From contig JAZKJV010000299.1 in NCBI GenBank assembly GCA_037367405.1, forward strand, positions 372,001-436,000: DNA of 64,000 nt, read 5' to 3'. Within the stretch, counting starts at the first letter, position 1. The number at the start of each line of letters is the position of its first letter. The position numbers and the translations under genes were made by a program. Shown one piece after another: positions 9,550 through 21,879 of the stretch. This stretch comes from Ottelia alismoides. Its lineage: Eukaryota; Streptophyta; Magnoliopsida; Alismatales; Hydrocharitaceae. The notes beneath the pieces are model-generated. The model saw only the letters and a list, made by a program, of their open reading frames with translations, did no database searches and was not told the DNA's origin.

Positions 9550-11518
9550 TGTTAGCCATGTGAGCACGAGGCAAACCATTTCTACAATAAGTATTATTGT
9601 AATCTTTGATATATCAATAAAAGTTATTGATTTATTTTCACTCCCTTTTTGAGATTAAATGAATGAATGTATTAAAAGGTCCCTTAGTACAATTAGGGTT
9701 ATGTACCATGACCATATTAATGATCATACAAATGTTGATTCAATGGTTCAATCATAGAGGTTGGTGCTTGGATGAATATCTTAAGAATTAGATTGAGGAC
9801 TCATCAAGCACCGTCAAATGATTATTAAGAGATGATCTCCAGCCTGAGAAGGATATGCCAATCCTTCTCTAAAGGTTGATATCTGATCGACCTCTTGATG
9901 TAGATCCTCTACATAGTAATAAAGATTAGGAGGTATTAGGTAAGTTAGATCAAAGAGTTGACTCAATGAAATTTAGATAACCAAGACCTATGTCGTATAC
10001 TGTCACGATATAGGCTTGTATCTTCTGACCGGAGACGAATGTATTGCTATATGTCTGAGTATGTACATTTCGAAGATCGATAGGTTGATGACCTAATCAA
10101 GGTCTATACATCGGCGAGTTGGTGTGCATACGAGGGCATATGAGCAATATGATCTCTCAAAGGGATCATACAAGTTCACTTGTGAACCGAAAGCCATGAG
10201 CTCACTCATGAGGTATTGGTACCAATCAAATTCTAGTATGTTGGTCTTGCTTTGGAAGCATAACAAGAATTTGTAGGTATGATATATGCTTTTGGAAAGC
10301 ATATGATCGATACTGACTCCCAATGATCGAATGAGAATATTAATGATAAAACCCTGAAGACGACAGTCTAAAAGAGATCCAAAACATCAGGTTTATTCTA
10401 GGTCTTCTAGTGTGCAGGATGTACGAGCATTGGAATACTCAAGGTTGATGTGATCACAAATGGTTGTATAACCATGAAGCTTCCATTCAGAGGAAGTGAT
10501 GAATTAGGTTTAGATTCTAGTGCCTCCTCTCATTAAAGTGTAATCTAATCTTAGTCCAAATGTTGAACATTGGTATGAATGTAATTCATATGCAATGACA
10601 AGATAAGATTTAGGGATTTGATTTAATCAAGAATATATGATAGGTCCTTGAAATCTGGATTCGAGATATGATCTCAATATCCAAGTCGCTATATGTGGAA
10701 TGTACAATCACCTTGTCATTATCTCCAAGTATCTGTGGAGAAAGCGCATTATTCTTGAAAGAGTTCAAGAATAATTCCATTGTTAAATTGTATATCTGAG
10801 CATTAAGAAATTGATAATTAAGTGTGATTTAATTATCATTAATAATATGAATATGATTCGTATTATTTAGATACTTGAGAATGTTGATGCAAGATAATTG
10901 AATATGATTTAATTATCATGTATATGAATAATGTAGATAGTACTATGCATATCAATCGTATTTATTATAAATATCATTTATAATATATTAGAGAGCAATT
11001 TGTAAATAGTATTTGTAAGTTAAATGTTGATGTGAATTGGATTCACATTGGACAATTAATTGGAATACAATTTACATTTTATTTTGGGTGTGTGGATATA
11101 ATTCACAATCTCCAATAGCATGATTGAAATTGTCATAAAATAATTTGGAATTATTTTTGTGAAATAATATAAAATAAAAGTTTTTGCATATAATGGAGGA
11201 CTATATGAGATATGTGATCCCATATAATAGGAAGAAGGAGAGCCCTTCCATATGGATAGGGTGGACGACCGCCCTTGAATTAGGACTCAAGGTGGTCGTC
11301 CCCCCAATTGGAAGTAGCTTTGCCTCATTCCTAATCCTTCTTGGTTTATTGATTTGATTGAATTAATTTATGTTGATGATTATTCAATATATAATTAATT
11401 TAATTACATTAACTGTTATTGTAATTTTTTAAAATCACGGCCATTATAAGGAAACACAAATCAATCTCAACAATTGATTTTTTTGTACATGAAATATGAT
11501 CCATGTACTCCCAAAATA

Positions 11519-11526
11519 TTATAAAA
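11519..11526 (+). promoter_or_regulatory. TATA box of B2 5' LTR
   Basis: TTATAAAA followed by GAAGAGGCAACCCTAG. The same motif is at 19706-19713 in the 3' LTR and, slightly changed, at 56006-56013 in element C, which supports a real core promoter. Transcription would start about 30 bases downstream, just before the CT-rich tract. Confidence 0.65.
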
Positions 11527-11567
11527 GAAGAGGCAACCCTAGTTCATTTACACAACATATTCACAAG

Positions 11568-11627
11568 CTCTCTCTCTATCTCTCTCATATTCTCATCACA
11601 CACCACCCTCTCTCTCTCTCTCTTGAG
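11568..11627. repeat. CT-rich microsatellite in B2 5' LTR
   Basis: Tandem CT with short interruptions just after the likely start of transcription. Counterparts are at about 19757-19800 and 56060-56112. Confidence 0.8.
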
Positions 11628-12107
11628 AGTAGTCAAACACTTCTTGACCTAGAGGGAATCATTGTCATCGCAACGCCATCGTGCTGCCACTTTGACCGCT
11701 CATGGATCTTCATCTTCCTCAGTATTTCTTGCACATAAGAAAGACCTCAGATTTTGTGTGATGAAATCAGGAGATTAGTTGCTTTTATCTATGTCTTGGA
11801 TTGCGAGAAGGATGTGTCTCATCAATGTGCTCGCAAGCGTCTCCTTCATCAGTCCGGACTTGAGATAGGCGGTCTCTTGCTTTAGGGACTTCGATCGCAA
11901 CCACACTTCAAGAGGTATTCCTATATCTTCTTTGTGGTACCAATGAAATGATTTGAGAAGTGTTCTCGAATCATGTGGTTTCGTCGCTTTAAATTTTTAA
12001 ATTCCATTGTTCTAAGCGACTAGTATAACTAGTCGCTCCCGATTGCATATGATGCGATCTTCACGCTTCCGTGATGCGCTTAAGGTTTTTTTTCCATAAC
12101 CATCAAG

Positions 12108-12119
12108 TGGTATTAGAGA
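12108..12119 (+). other. primer binding site of B2
   Basis: TGGTATTAGAGA against the initiator tRNA-Met type TGGTATCAGAGC, two bases after the LTR end. Nearly all positions agree. Confidence 0.8.
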
Positions 12120-13745
12120 CTTGGTTGAGGTCTTAGATATAATCCAAAACCCTAGGTGAACAAGGTTTTGTAAATCGGATGCGCGTGGACTCATTATTTT
12201 GCATGAGATGCAAGTTTTGAATTGGTTTTTCACTCAAATAAAAACCTACTGTTTGTGCATGGTTTGGGCGTGTATTTTGGTTATTAAATTGTACTTAGAA
12301 CATCTAAATATATCCCAAAAAAGTAGCCAATTATTCTTACCAAAAGTGAATGATTACAATTCGAAGAGTTCCCACCGTGATATTGTTTTGCATGTATTCA
12401 TTGGTCTGTAAGAAAATTATTTTTTCTTACTATTTTCCTGTAGGAAACTTGAAATAAATACATGGATTAAGTAGAGAATCAAACCAACAAACCGCTCGAA
12501 TTTATTTCATACAATTCCAACTCTGTTTTCCCTAGATATTCTGTATTTAGTGGAGATGGGTCTGATGATGTTTGGATCATCAAATCTCTTTGCTTATTGT
12601 ATTTATCATTCAATGGAAATCATGGAAATTATGAGTTTAACTTGGTTAAATTTATACTTAATATTTTTGAAAATAATTGATTAAACATCATTGGACATTT
12701 AATGTTTGTTTGTTTCATGATAACCCTAGTTTATCCTATAAAAGTTGTAGGACAACTTTCACAAGCAAAACATGATTGAATATATGCTTAGAAATTTTAG
12801 GATCGCAAAATTGTTTTAAGATGCCTAATAATTCCGAGTGATGATTATATATAATAATGTCAGTTATCAAAGTTGATCGATAAAACCGCAGCTACATTGG
12901 CATTATTTTATATTGTTCTCAATTGGAATGGTGAAGGTGTCTAGTTCGTGTATGCTAGCTTGGTTTACTAATTAGCGCCTCGCATGTCAAGGAAATGCTC
13001 CCTCCCAGCATAACTCGAGTGTACTGACCGAATCCATTTTTGAGGAAAGGATAATATTAGTTAGTCCAGTTGTTCTCTAATTATTAAAATACAATAATAC
13101 GTACTTGTGAGGGTGTATACTATATAATAGTATCAAGCAAACCCAAAATGTTTGTTAGTTGATTGAAGTGGATTGATAATTAATTTAATATGATTAAATC
13201 AATTAGATCCAATTAAAATAAACACTTTATTATGAATAGAGTTTTAATTCCATTGGAAGAATTAATTATGTGAAAATGATTCATAACAATTAATTAAAAT
13301 TTGAATGTGATACAGAGGATCATATAAATGAAATCCATGGTCTCCCGTCAAGGAGAAGGGTTCCGTCCCCATGGATTGTATGTAGGAAACACCTATCTAA
13401 AGTGACATCTCCTAGATACAAGTGAAAATGGATCAGGCTATTTGCTTCTTGAAAGAGTAAGGTTATATGCGTAGTGACCCCAATATCATTTACTCCTATT
13501 ATTGGAGTGATATTGGATTGCGTATAGCGAGTTATAATCCTGTTGATGGTTGGTTCAATTAACAATGGATCAACATCACCTTAGGGGTGGTAGGCCCAAG
13601 TATTAAAGATCGAAATGAAAAATGCAAGTTAGACTTGCAAGGCGGAATGAGTTCTCGCTTCTTTTTATTCGAAATACAGTTTCACAAATTGTTGGAATGT
13701 AACAAAGGTAAAAACGAGATCCCAGTTCTTGCTAGAGATATAGCG
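12120..13745 (+). other. untranslated leader of B2
   Basis: 1.6 kb between PBS and the putative leader intron with no frame I can support. The block from about 12836 on is shared with B1. The block at 13570-13745 is shared with B1 and C and is better conserved than the coding parts. Confidence 0.7.
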
Positions 13746-13873
13746 GTAAGTATATTTCTTGCTTTTAGAGTTGAAATGACAATATTAATTTGATTATAAA
13801 TCCTTAATCAAATAATTTAAATTTAAATACTTAATTATTTATGTGTTCTAATATAATGCATTCTTAATTTCAG
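13746..13873 (+). other. putative leader intron of B2
   Basis: The donor GGTAAGTAT and the acceptor TTAATTTCAG enclose 128 bases of AT-rich sequence. The gag ATG at 13877 follows three bases after the acceptor. B1 keeps the same sites; in C the donor reads ATAAGT. This would bring gag close to an upstream exon by splicing. Consensus match only. Confidence 0.55.
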
Positions 13874-13876
13874 ACA

Positions 13877-14676
13877 ATGAAATCTTTAAACCCACTCGAC
13901 AGGATTACGGAGGTTAACCAGTTGACCAAGCCAAATTACTCAGATTGGATCCGCAATTTGGATCTTGTCCTTTCTGTAGAATGCATTTCTTATGTGCTCT
14001 CTAAAGACAAGTACATAAACCCTGCTACACCAAAAGAAACTAGGTTCAATGAAAAATATGATGAAGATCATACATTAGTTCAATGTTATATTTTGGGATC
14101 TTTATCTAATGTGCTCCAGAAGCAACATTTGGATATGGATTCTTTGCAGGATATATCGCATAATATGAAAGAGTTGTTTGGTGATGTGCACCGCACACAG
14201 TGTTATAATGTCATGAAAGAAATTATTCGCTGCAAGATGCATGAAGGGACTTCGGTCTGAGAATATGTGATCGAAATGTTTGGTTACATCTCGAAACTGG
14301 AGACTCTTGGGGCTGTGATGGAAGCAGACATACAGTCCGACTTCATTCTGATGTCTCTCTCTTCATCAATTATTTGGTATTGTCCCTAATGAATAAAATG
14401 AGATTATCTAACATTGAACTCATGGGTTTATCAAAGTCTGTAGAAGACGTAATGAAGAAAGAGAACCCCTCTAGTTGTGCAATGATTGCATATGCCAAGA
14501 GGAAGTGCAGTGCAAGCGTCTTAGAAGGATCCGACCCAGAAGAAGAAGAAGAAGAGTACGTTGGCTCATCTTCCAATGCTTCCACACAGATGGCATCAAA
14601 GAAGGCCGATGTCTGTCAACACTGTAAGAAGTCGGGGCACTGGATGCGTAAATACCCGGAGTACTTAATTCTGTAG
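13877..14676 (+). pseudogene. B2 gag (UBN2 domain plus zinc knuckle), broken
   Basis: The start MKSLNPL lies just after the putative splice acceptor. NQLTKPNYSDWIRNLDLVLS is the conserved copia gag entry; YILGSLSNVLQKQH, then CYNVMKEIIRCKMHEGTSV continue the UBN2 domain. A TGA at about 14258 ends the first frame. The second part (14374-14676) has an acidic run of glutamates and a knuckle CQHCKKSGHWMRKY in which the last Cys is Tyr. Gag length is otherwise normal, about 270 residues. A frame change near 14370 joins the halves. Confidence 0.87.
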
Positions 14677-14739
14677 AGAAAGGTAAAGTCCCAACATGTA
14701 TAAATTCTACTTTCATCATTAAAATCAATTTTATTTTAT

Positions 14740-14975
14740 GATAAGAAGATAGTTGGATAATCAATTCTGGTGCTTCTATTCATGTATGCAATTTGTTGCA
14801 TCTATTTCAACAAACTAAGAATCTTGATGAAGGTGAGATAGTCATCTGGATGGGATCTGATGCAACTGTTAAAACAATCACCATCAGGACTTGCAGACTA
14901 CTGTTATCTAGTGGAAGAATCCTAGTACTTAAAGAGTGTATCTATGTTCCAAATCATAGAAGGAACCTTATATAG
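14740..14975 (+). pseudogene. B2 aspartic protease, active site mutated
   Basis: WIINSGASIHVCN at 14754-14792 corresponds to the copia protease active site WIIDSGASxHVC. The catalytic Asp codon is AAT (Asn) at 14763-14765, so it could not cleave the polyprotein. The following frame (LFQQTKNLDEGEIVIWMGSD, then CRLLLSSGRILVLKECIYVP) is the usual flap and C-terminal part, ending at a stop. Confidence 0.8.
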
Positions 14976-15002
14976 GTATCTAAGTTAGTTAGAAATGGAT
15001 AT

Positions 15003-16101
15003 TTGTTTCTATTTTGTAGTAAACTTGTCATAAGTCATTATTATAAATATATTATGGATGGTATTCTAACTTCTGGTGGACTCTATGAATTTTGCATTGA
15101 TGAATTTGTCGTGAATGTTACTACCACTAGTAAAAACCTTAAAAGAATTCGAGAGGATAGAAGTCATTCTAACATGATTTGGAATCAAAGGCTTAGTCAT
15201 TTATCTGTTAATAGGATCAATAGATTGATAAAGGATGGACCATTAGATTTTCTATAGGTCCAATCTTTGCATACTTGTGAACATTTTATTCGAGGTAAAA
15301 TGACTAGAATGCATTTTCATAACAAGGTTACAGAATGCAAGGGTATTCTTGACCTAATACATACTCATATATGTGGTCCCTTTAGTACCGTGACCTGAAA
15401 TGGATATCGATATTATTTGACGTTTAGAAAAAATTGGTGACCATTCGTGTATGGGTTTATGCATCATAAATCTTAAACCTTTGAAAAGTTACTTTGGTTG
15501 AGAACTAAACTAATAGGAAGATTAAACGGATTTGATATGATTGAGGTGGCGAGTACCTCTCTGAAGAATTCAAGGAATATCTCAAAGAGAGTGGAATTGT
15601 CTCCAATCTCTCTCCTCCTAGAACTCACTAACTTAATGGTGTTGCTGAAAGATGCAACAGGACCATCGTGAACATGGTTTACCTCTTAGTTTCTGAAGAT
15701 ATGAAGTAGAGAGTGCAATATATATCCTAAACAAGATTCTTAGAAAATCTTCACAAAAAATTCCTCATGAGCTTTGATATGGCACCAAATCTAGTGTTAG
15801 ACACTTGACGATTTGTGGTTTCTTGGTCCATGCGAAGAACATGGACGCAAGTAAGCTAGAATCTCGCACTCGAGAGTGCTACTTCATTGGGTATGTAAAC
15901 GACGGTATCGGATACCAACTTTACGACCTTGAGACTCGAAAGATCTTTGTCTCTATAGATGTAAAATTTTTAGAGGATGACTTCCTTAAGAGTCAAGACG
16001 AAAATAAAGTGAAGGAACTCATTAAATTCCCTGAGGATACTGAGATTCCTGAACCAGAAACTGAAGATGTAACTGAAGATGTAACACTCGTACCTCTTTG
16101 A
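15003..16101 (+). pseudogene. B2 GAG-pre-integrase and integrase, broken
   Basis: MIWNQRLSHLSVNRINRL, then CEHFIRGKMTRMHF, form the His/Cys zinc domain. LDLIHTHICGPFST holds the first catalytic Asp region of the rve core, but the core from 15400 to 15800 is badly damaged by deletions and stops. The C-terminal domain from 15805 is open: VHAKNMDASKLESRTRECYF, then IGYQLYDLETRKIFVSIDV, then an acidic tail. The core's second Asp and the Glu are not readable in frame. The integrase would insert cDNA. Confidence 0.84.
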
Positions 16102-16189
16102 AGGAGTTTGAGGGTGGTTGTAACACCTAAAAGATACAAATTCCATGTGTTAGGTGAAAATGATAATGACCCAACTTCATTTGACGAAG

Positions 16190-16960
16190 CACACATGGAT
16201 CATTACATGGATTGATGGATGCTAGCAATGAAGTCTGAAATAGACTCCATGCACAAGAATGGTGTATGGACCCTAGAGGATCCACCTAGAGTGGTAAATC
16301 TCATTTGGTGTATGGCTCTTCAAGAGAAATAGAGGATCTGATGGGAAGGTAGAGACCTTCAAAACATGGCTCATATCCAAGGGATACACACAGAGAGAAG
16401 GCATCGATTACGATGAAACATTTCCTCATGTGGCTATGCGTAAGTCCATCAGGGCACTGCTAGCTGTAGCTGCATATCTTGACTATGACATCTGGTAGAT
16501 GGATATCAAGACAACTTTCCTCAATGGATACTTCGAGGAGGATATCTATACGGAGAAACCCATTTGCTTCATAATCGAGGAAGGCAAAGTATGCAAGCTG
16601 AAGAAATCCATCTATGGGATCAAGCAAGCTTCTCATGACGGGAACATCAAATTTGACGAAACCATAAAGAGTTATGATTTGTATAGAATCTTGATGAAAC
16701 ACGTGTGTAGAAGAAGCTTAGTGGGAGTGCCATTGTGTTCATCGTGCTTTACGTAGATGACATCCGTATCATTGGTAATGATACAAGGATGATGACTAGT
16801 GTTAATATTTGGTTTTCCCATACCTTAGATATGAAAGATCTTGGAGAAGCTTCTTATATTTTAGGTGTGAAGCTGTTCACAAACAAAGAAAAGAGGATTT
16901 TGGGATTATCACAATATGGGTACATTAGAAGATCTTGGAACGTTTCCATATAAAGAATCC
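16190..16960 (+). pseudogene. B2 reverse transcriptase, broken
   Basis: It begins around WMLAMKSEIDSMHKNGVW; then IKTTFLNGYFEEDIYTEKP, a short KKSIYGIKQASH block and the catalytic VLYVDDIRIIGND at about 16741-16780, followed by DMKDLGEASYILGVKL. YVDD is intact. Stops occur (for example TAG at about 16498 in WxMDIKT and earlier at 16330), with frame changes near 16730. Copia order, integrase before RT, is clear. Confidence 0.87.
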
Positions 16961-17732
16961 CAAGAAAGGCTTCTTTCTCTTAAGACATGGTATCCACCTA
17001 TCTAAAGGGATGGCTCCTCAAAGTGTTGAGGATAAGAAATCCAGGGTTGGATGCTCCTACACAACAGTTATGGGAAGCCTAATGTACGACATGATGTACA
17101 GAAGACTAGATATCTACCATGCAATGGGAGTGGTAAGCTGTTACCAATCCTACAATTGAGAGCAACAGTGGAATGCAGTGAAGAACATCTTTAAGTATCT
17201 AAGACGAACATAAGATTACATCTTGGTTCATGGAGATGGTGATCTCCAAATATTAGGATACACAGATTATGAGTTCCAGTCTAATGTCAATGATCGCAAG
17301 TCAACATCAGGGTTTGAGTTCCCGTTGAACGGTGGAGATGTTAGCTGGAGAAGCAAGAATTAGGACACTACAATCGATTCAACAACAGAAGAAGAATACA
17401 ATGCCGCATCGGATGATGCAAAGGAGGAGGTGTGGTTACACAATTTCATCCTAGAACATGGCATAGTTTCCTCTGATACTCCCATCCCACTACTATGCGA
17501 TTGCACGAGATTCATAGCTCAGGTGAATGAACCCAAAATGCAACAAAAGAGCAAGCACGTGGAAAGGAAATACCACATCATTTGGGAGGTTCAAAAGCGT
17601 GGTGACATCATCAACACCAAGGTGGCCTCTGCCGACAACACTGCTGATCCCCTTACCAAACCTTTAACATATAAGGTTTTCGACCAGCATGTTATGAGTA
17701 TGGATTCAAAGATTGTAGTCAAATGGTTCTGA
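16935..17732 (+). pseudogene. B2 RNase H and pol C-terminus, broken
   Basis: MGSLMYDMMYRRLDI, then an IFKYLRRT-like linker, then the RNase H with an LGYTD-like first acidic site near 17250. STTEEEYNAASDDAKEEVW near 17380-17430 is the second site. The last part is open from 17430: LLCDCTRF, KSKHVERKYHIIWEV, DNTADPLTKPLTYKVFDQH. It ends at a stop just before the PPT, so there is no extra env-like frame. Confidence 0.84.
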
Positions 17733-17747
17733 GGGCTAGTGGGAGAT
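17733..17747 (+). other. polypurine tract of B2
   Basis: GGGCTAGTGGGAGAT immediately before the 3' LTR, the standard copia position. The same tract precedes the LTR in C (61995-62009). Confidence 0.8.
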
Positions 17748-20279
17748 TGTTAAACATATGAGCCCGAGGTAAACAATTTCTACAATAAATGTTTTCGTAA
17801 TCTTTGATATATCAATAAAAGTTATTGATTTATTTTCACTCCTTGTTTGAGATTAAATGAATGAGTACACTATAAGGTCCCTTAGTACAATTAGGATTAT
17901 GTACCATGGCAGCAGTTGATTCAATGGTTGAATCATAAAGGCTGTTGCTTGGTTGAATATCTAAAGAGTTAGATTGATGACTCATCAAGAACTGTCTAAT
18001 GATTACTAAGAGATGATCTCTAGCCTTAGAAGGATATGGCAATCCTTCTCTAAAGGCTGCTATCTAACCGACCTCTTGATGTAGGTCCTCTGCATAGGAA
18101 TAGAGATTCGGAGGTATCAGAAAAGTTAGTCAAAGAGTTGATTTAATGAGATCGAGATAACCAAGACCTATGTCATATACTGTCATGATATAGACATGCA
18201 TCCTCTAACTGGAGACAAATGTATTGCTATTTGTCTGAACATGTACATTTGGCAGATCGATAGGTTGATGACCTATTCAATGTCTATACACCGATGAGCT
18301 GGTATGCATACAAGGGCATATGAGTAAAACAATCTCTCAAAGGGATCGTACATGATCATTACTGCACCGAAGACATGATCTCACTCCAGAGTTATTGGGA
18401 CCAATAAAATTCCATACATGGTCGTCTTGCTTTGGAACCATGACAAGAATTCGTAGGCATGGAATATGTTTTTTGAAAGCATATGATCGATATCGACTTC
18501 CAATGACCGAATGCGAATCTTAATGATAAAACCCAGAAGAATACAATGTAAAAGAGATCCAAAACTTCAGGTTTATTATAGGTCTTCCAATATGCAGGAT
18601 GTATGACTATTTGGAATACTCAAGGGTGATGTGATCATAAATGATTGTTAATCATGACGCTTCCATTCGGAGGATGTGATGAAATAAGTTTGGATTTTAG
18701 TGATTCCTCTCTATTGAGAAGTAATCTAATTATAGTTCAAATGTTGGACACTGATCTGAATGTGATTCAGATACAATGAGAAGATTAGATTTACAACTTT
18801 GATTTAATTAAGCATCTATGAGAGGTCCCTGAGATCTGGATTTGAGATATGATCTCAATATCCAAGTCACTATACGTGGAATGTATATTCGTAATGTCCT
18901 TATCTCCAAGTATTTGTAGAGAAAGCACATTATTCTTGAAAGAGTTCAAGAATAATTCCATTGTTAAATTGTATATCTGAGCATTAAGAAATTGATAATT
19001 AAATGTTATTTAATTATCATGAATAATATGAATATGATTCATATTATTTATATGCATGAGAATGATGAACCAAGACAGTTAAATATGATTTAATTATCAT
19101 GGGTATGAATAATATGGATAGTGTTATCCATATTAATCATATATATTATAAATGTGATTTACAATATGTTAAAGAGAGATATTTGTAAATAATATTTATA
19201 AATTAAATGTTGATGTGAATTGAAATCACATTGAACATTAATTAAAAATACATTTTACATTTTATTTTGGTTGTGTGAATATGATTCACAATTTCCAATG
19301 GCATGATTGAAATTATCATAAAATAATTTGGAATTATTTTTGTTAAATAATATGCAATAAATGTTGTTGCATATAATGGAGTATTGTATGAGATATGTGA
19401 TCTCATATAATAGGAAGGAGTACCCTTCCATATGGGGAGGGTGGACAACCACCCTTGGATTAGGTCTCAAGGTTGTCATCCCCCCTAATTGGAAGGAGCT
19501 TTACCTCCTTCTTAGTCGTTCTCGATGTATTTATTTGATTGAATTAATTTATATTGATGGTTATTCAATATATATTTTATCTAATTTAATTAATTGCGTT
19601 GTAATTTTTTACAATAAAATCATGGTTATTGAAATAAAGTACAAATTAATCTCAACCAACGATTTTGTGTTGTACATGGATTGTGATACATGGATTCCTA
19701 AAATATTATAAAAGAAGAGGCAACCCTAGCTCTTCTTTTACACAAAATATTCACAAGCTCTCTCTCTCTCTCTCATATTCTCACCCCCCCGCTCTCTCAA
19801 GAGTGACTGTCCACTTCTTGACCTAGAGGGAATCACAGTCATCGCTATATCATCGTGCTATCTCTTCGACGGCTTGTGGATCTTCGTCTTCCTCGGTGTT
19901 TCTTGGATGTGAAGAAGACATAGGATTTGGTATGATAAAATCATAAGATTTGTTTCTTGGATCTATGTCTTGGATTGCGAGAAGGATGCATCTCATCAAC
20001 GCGCTCGCAAGCGTCCCCTCTGTCGTGTCGGACATGAGATTGGTGGTCTCTTGCTTTAGAGACTTCGATCACAATTAAACTTCAAGAGATATTCCTATAT
20101 CTTCTATGTGTTCTATATGAAGTAATTTGAGAAGTGTTCTCGAATCATGTGGTTTCATTGCTTTAAATTTTTTAAATCCCACTCCCCCGAGCTGCTCGTA
20201 TGACTAGTCGCTCCCGATCGCATATGATGCGATCTTCATGCTTCTGTGATACACCTAAAGATTTTTCCCATAACCGTCA
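17748..20279 (+). mobile_element. 3' LTR of B2
   Basis: It begins TGTTAAACATATGAGC and ends CATAACCGTCA; it matches 9550-12105 over its length, including TATA (19706-19713) and CT tract. Confidence 0.9.
19706..19713 (+). promoter_or_regulatory. TATA box of B2 3' LTR
   Basis: TTATAAAA followed by GAAGAGGCAACCCTAG, as in the 5' LTR. If active it would read into the B1 pol remnant. Confidence 0.55.
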
Positions 20280-20924
20280 GTAACTACCCAGAATACATGA
20301 AAATCATTGAGAAAGTAAAGCCCAAGCATGTAGAAAATCTACTTTCATCACTGGAACCAATTTTCTCACAGGACCAAAAGGTAGTTGGATCATTGATTCT
20401 GGTGCTTCTATTCATGTATGCAATTTTTACATATGTTCCAGGAAACTAGAAGTCTCGATGAAGGGGTGATAGTCATCCAGGCGGGATCTGATGTAATTGT
20501 TGCAACAATCATCACTAGGACATGCAGACTATCATTATCTAGTGGGAGAGTCCTTGTACATAAAAAATATCTTTATGTTAATGATGTTAGAAGGAACTTA
20601 TTATTGGTATCAAAGTTAGTTAGAAATAGATATTCATTATTATTCTATGAGAAGCTTGTCATAAGTCATTATGATAAAAATATCATAGATAGTATTCTAA
20701 CTTCTGGTGGACTCTATGAATTGTGCATTGATGAATCTGTCATGAATGTATCACTCACTAATAAAAACCCTAAAAGATCTAGAGAGGACAAAAATCATTC
20801 TAATATGATTTGGCATCAAAGGCTTGGTTGTTTATCTGTTGATATGATCAAAAGATTTATAAAAGAAAGACCCTCAAATTTTCTACATGTCCAAACTTTA
20901 CCTACCTGTGAACATTGTATTTGA
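20280..20924 (+). pseudogene. B1 gag tail, protease and GAG-pre-integrase
   Basis: The frame starts with YPEYMKIIEKVK, the end of the gag knuckle region. WIIDSGASIHVCN at 20386-20424 keeps the catalytic Asp (DSG at 20395-20403), unlike B2. A frame slip follows near 20430. From 20418, LDEGVIVIQAGSD, CRLSLSSGRVLVHKKYLYV and then MIWHQRLGCLSVDMIKRF with CEHCI give the end of the protease and the zinc domain, longer open than in B2. Confidence 0.83.
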
Positions 20925-21690
20925 GGTAAAATAACCTGAACACACTTCCGAAATAAGGGTACAAGTTGCGAGGTTATTCTTGACCTAATACATACCTATG
21001 TATGTGGTCCCTTCAGTACCATGAATCAAAATGGACATCGATATTATTTGACATTTATTGATGACCATTTACGATACGGGTTTATCTTCCTATTAAGTCA
21101 TAAATCTGAAATATTTTTGAAAAGTTCAAAGAAGTTATGGCTTTAGTTGACAACCAAACCAATATGAAGATTAAATGAATTCGATCTGATTGAGGTGGCA
21201 CTCTCTTTCCAAATGAATTTAAGGAATACCTCAAAGAAAAAAGAATTATATCCAATCTCACTCCTTCTAGAACACCCCAACTATATGCTGTTGCTGAAAG
21301 GCACAACATGACCATCATGGACATGGTCCGTTCAATGATGAGTAAAGCACATTTACTTCTTAGTTTTTGGGGATATGCAGTAAAGACTACAATATAAATT
21401 CTTAACAAGATTCCAAGAAAATTTGTGCCAAAATCCCTCATGAGGTTTGGTTTAGAACTAAGCTCAGTGCAAGACACTTGAGGATTACAGTTTACTTGGT
21501 CCATGTGAAGAACGTGTATGCAAGTAAGCTAGAATCTCACACTAGAGAGTGCTACTTCATTGGGTATGTAAAGGATGGTATTGGATACCAACTTTATGAC
21601 CTTAAGATTCAAATGTTTTTCATATCTAAAGATGTAAAATTGATAGAGGATGATTTATTTCAGAGTCAAGATAAAAATGATATAAAGTAA
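20925..21690 (+). pseudogene. B1 integrase, broken
   Basis: LDLIHTYVCGPFSTM and NGHRYYLTFIDDHLRYGFIF carry the first part of the rve core. The second acidic region is frameshifted, although the MDMVRSMMS-like helix and nearby sequence are recognisable at 21310-21350. The C-terminal part, 21478-21690, is open with YASKLESHTRECYFIGYVKD. It is dead because of stops near 20925, 21150 and 21300. Confidence 0.8.
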
Positions 21691-21879
21691 CTCATTGAAT
21701 CCCCTGAGGATATTGAGCTTTCTGAACTAGAAACTAAAGATGTGAATGAAGATGAAATACCCATACCTCTTCGAAGGAGTTAGAGGGTGGTTTTGCCTAC
21801 TCAAAGGTATGGATTCATTGTGTCAGGTGAAACTAACAATGATTCAACTTTGTTTAATGAAGAAATCACGGATCATGAC

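Larger units (their letters stand above)
9550..12105 (+). mobile_element. 5' LTR of B2
   Basis: It begins TGTTAGCCATGTGAGC and ends CCATAACCATCA, two bases before the PBS. The body matches the 3' LTR at 17748-20279 over its whole length. A TATA box lies at 11519-11526, followed by a CT-rich tract. Confidence 0.9.
9550..20279 (+). mobile_element. complete copia element B2 (10.7 kb) nested in B1
   Basis: Two LTRs of about 2.55 and 2.53 kb flank an interior of about 5.6 kb in the order PBS, leader, gag, protease, integrase, RT, RNase H, PPT. The ends are TGTTA...TCA. The five bases before it (GTAAT, 9545-9549) and after it (GTAAC, 20280-20284) differ at one position, as expected of an old TSD. 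Joining the flanks restores the B1 gag zinc-knuckle frame, which proves a nested insertion. The LTRs differ at very roughly one position in ten where I compared them by eye. All open frames are interrupted. Confidence 0.93.

Noticed and set aside
13320..13565. Minus-strand frames in the copia leaders (also 8370-8663 and 57663-57929)
   Set aside because: They are antisense to the conserved leader and have no independent support.
17748..20279. An env-like gene downstream of RNase H in B2
   Set aside because: The pol frame ends directly before the PPT and LTR; the region beyond is LTR.
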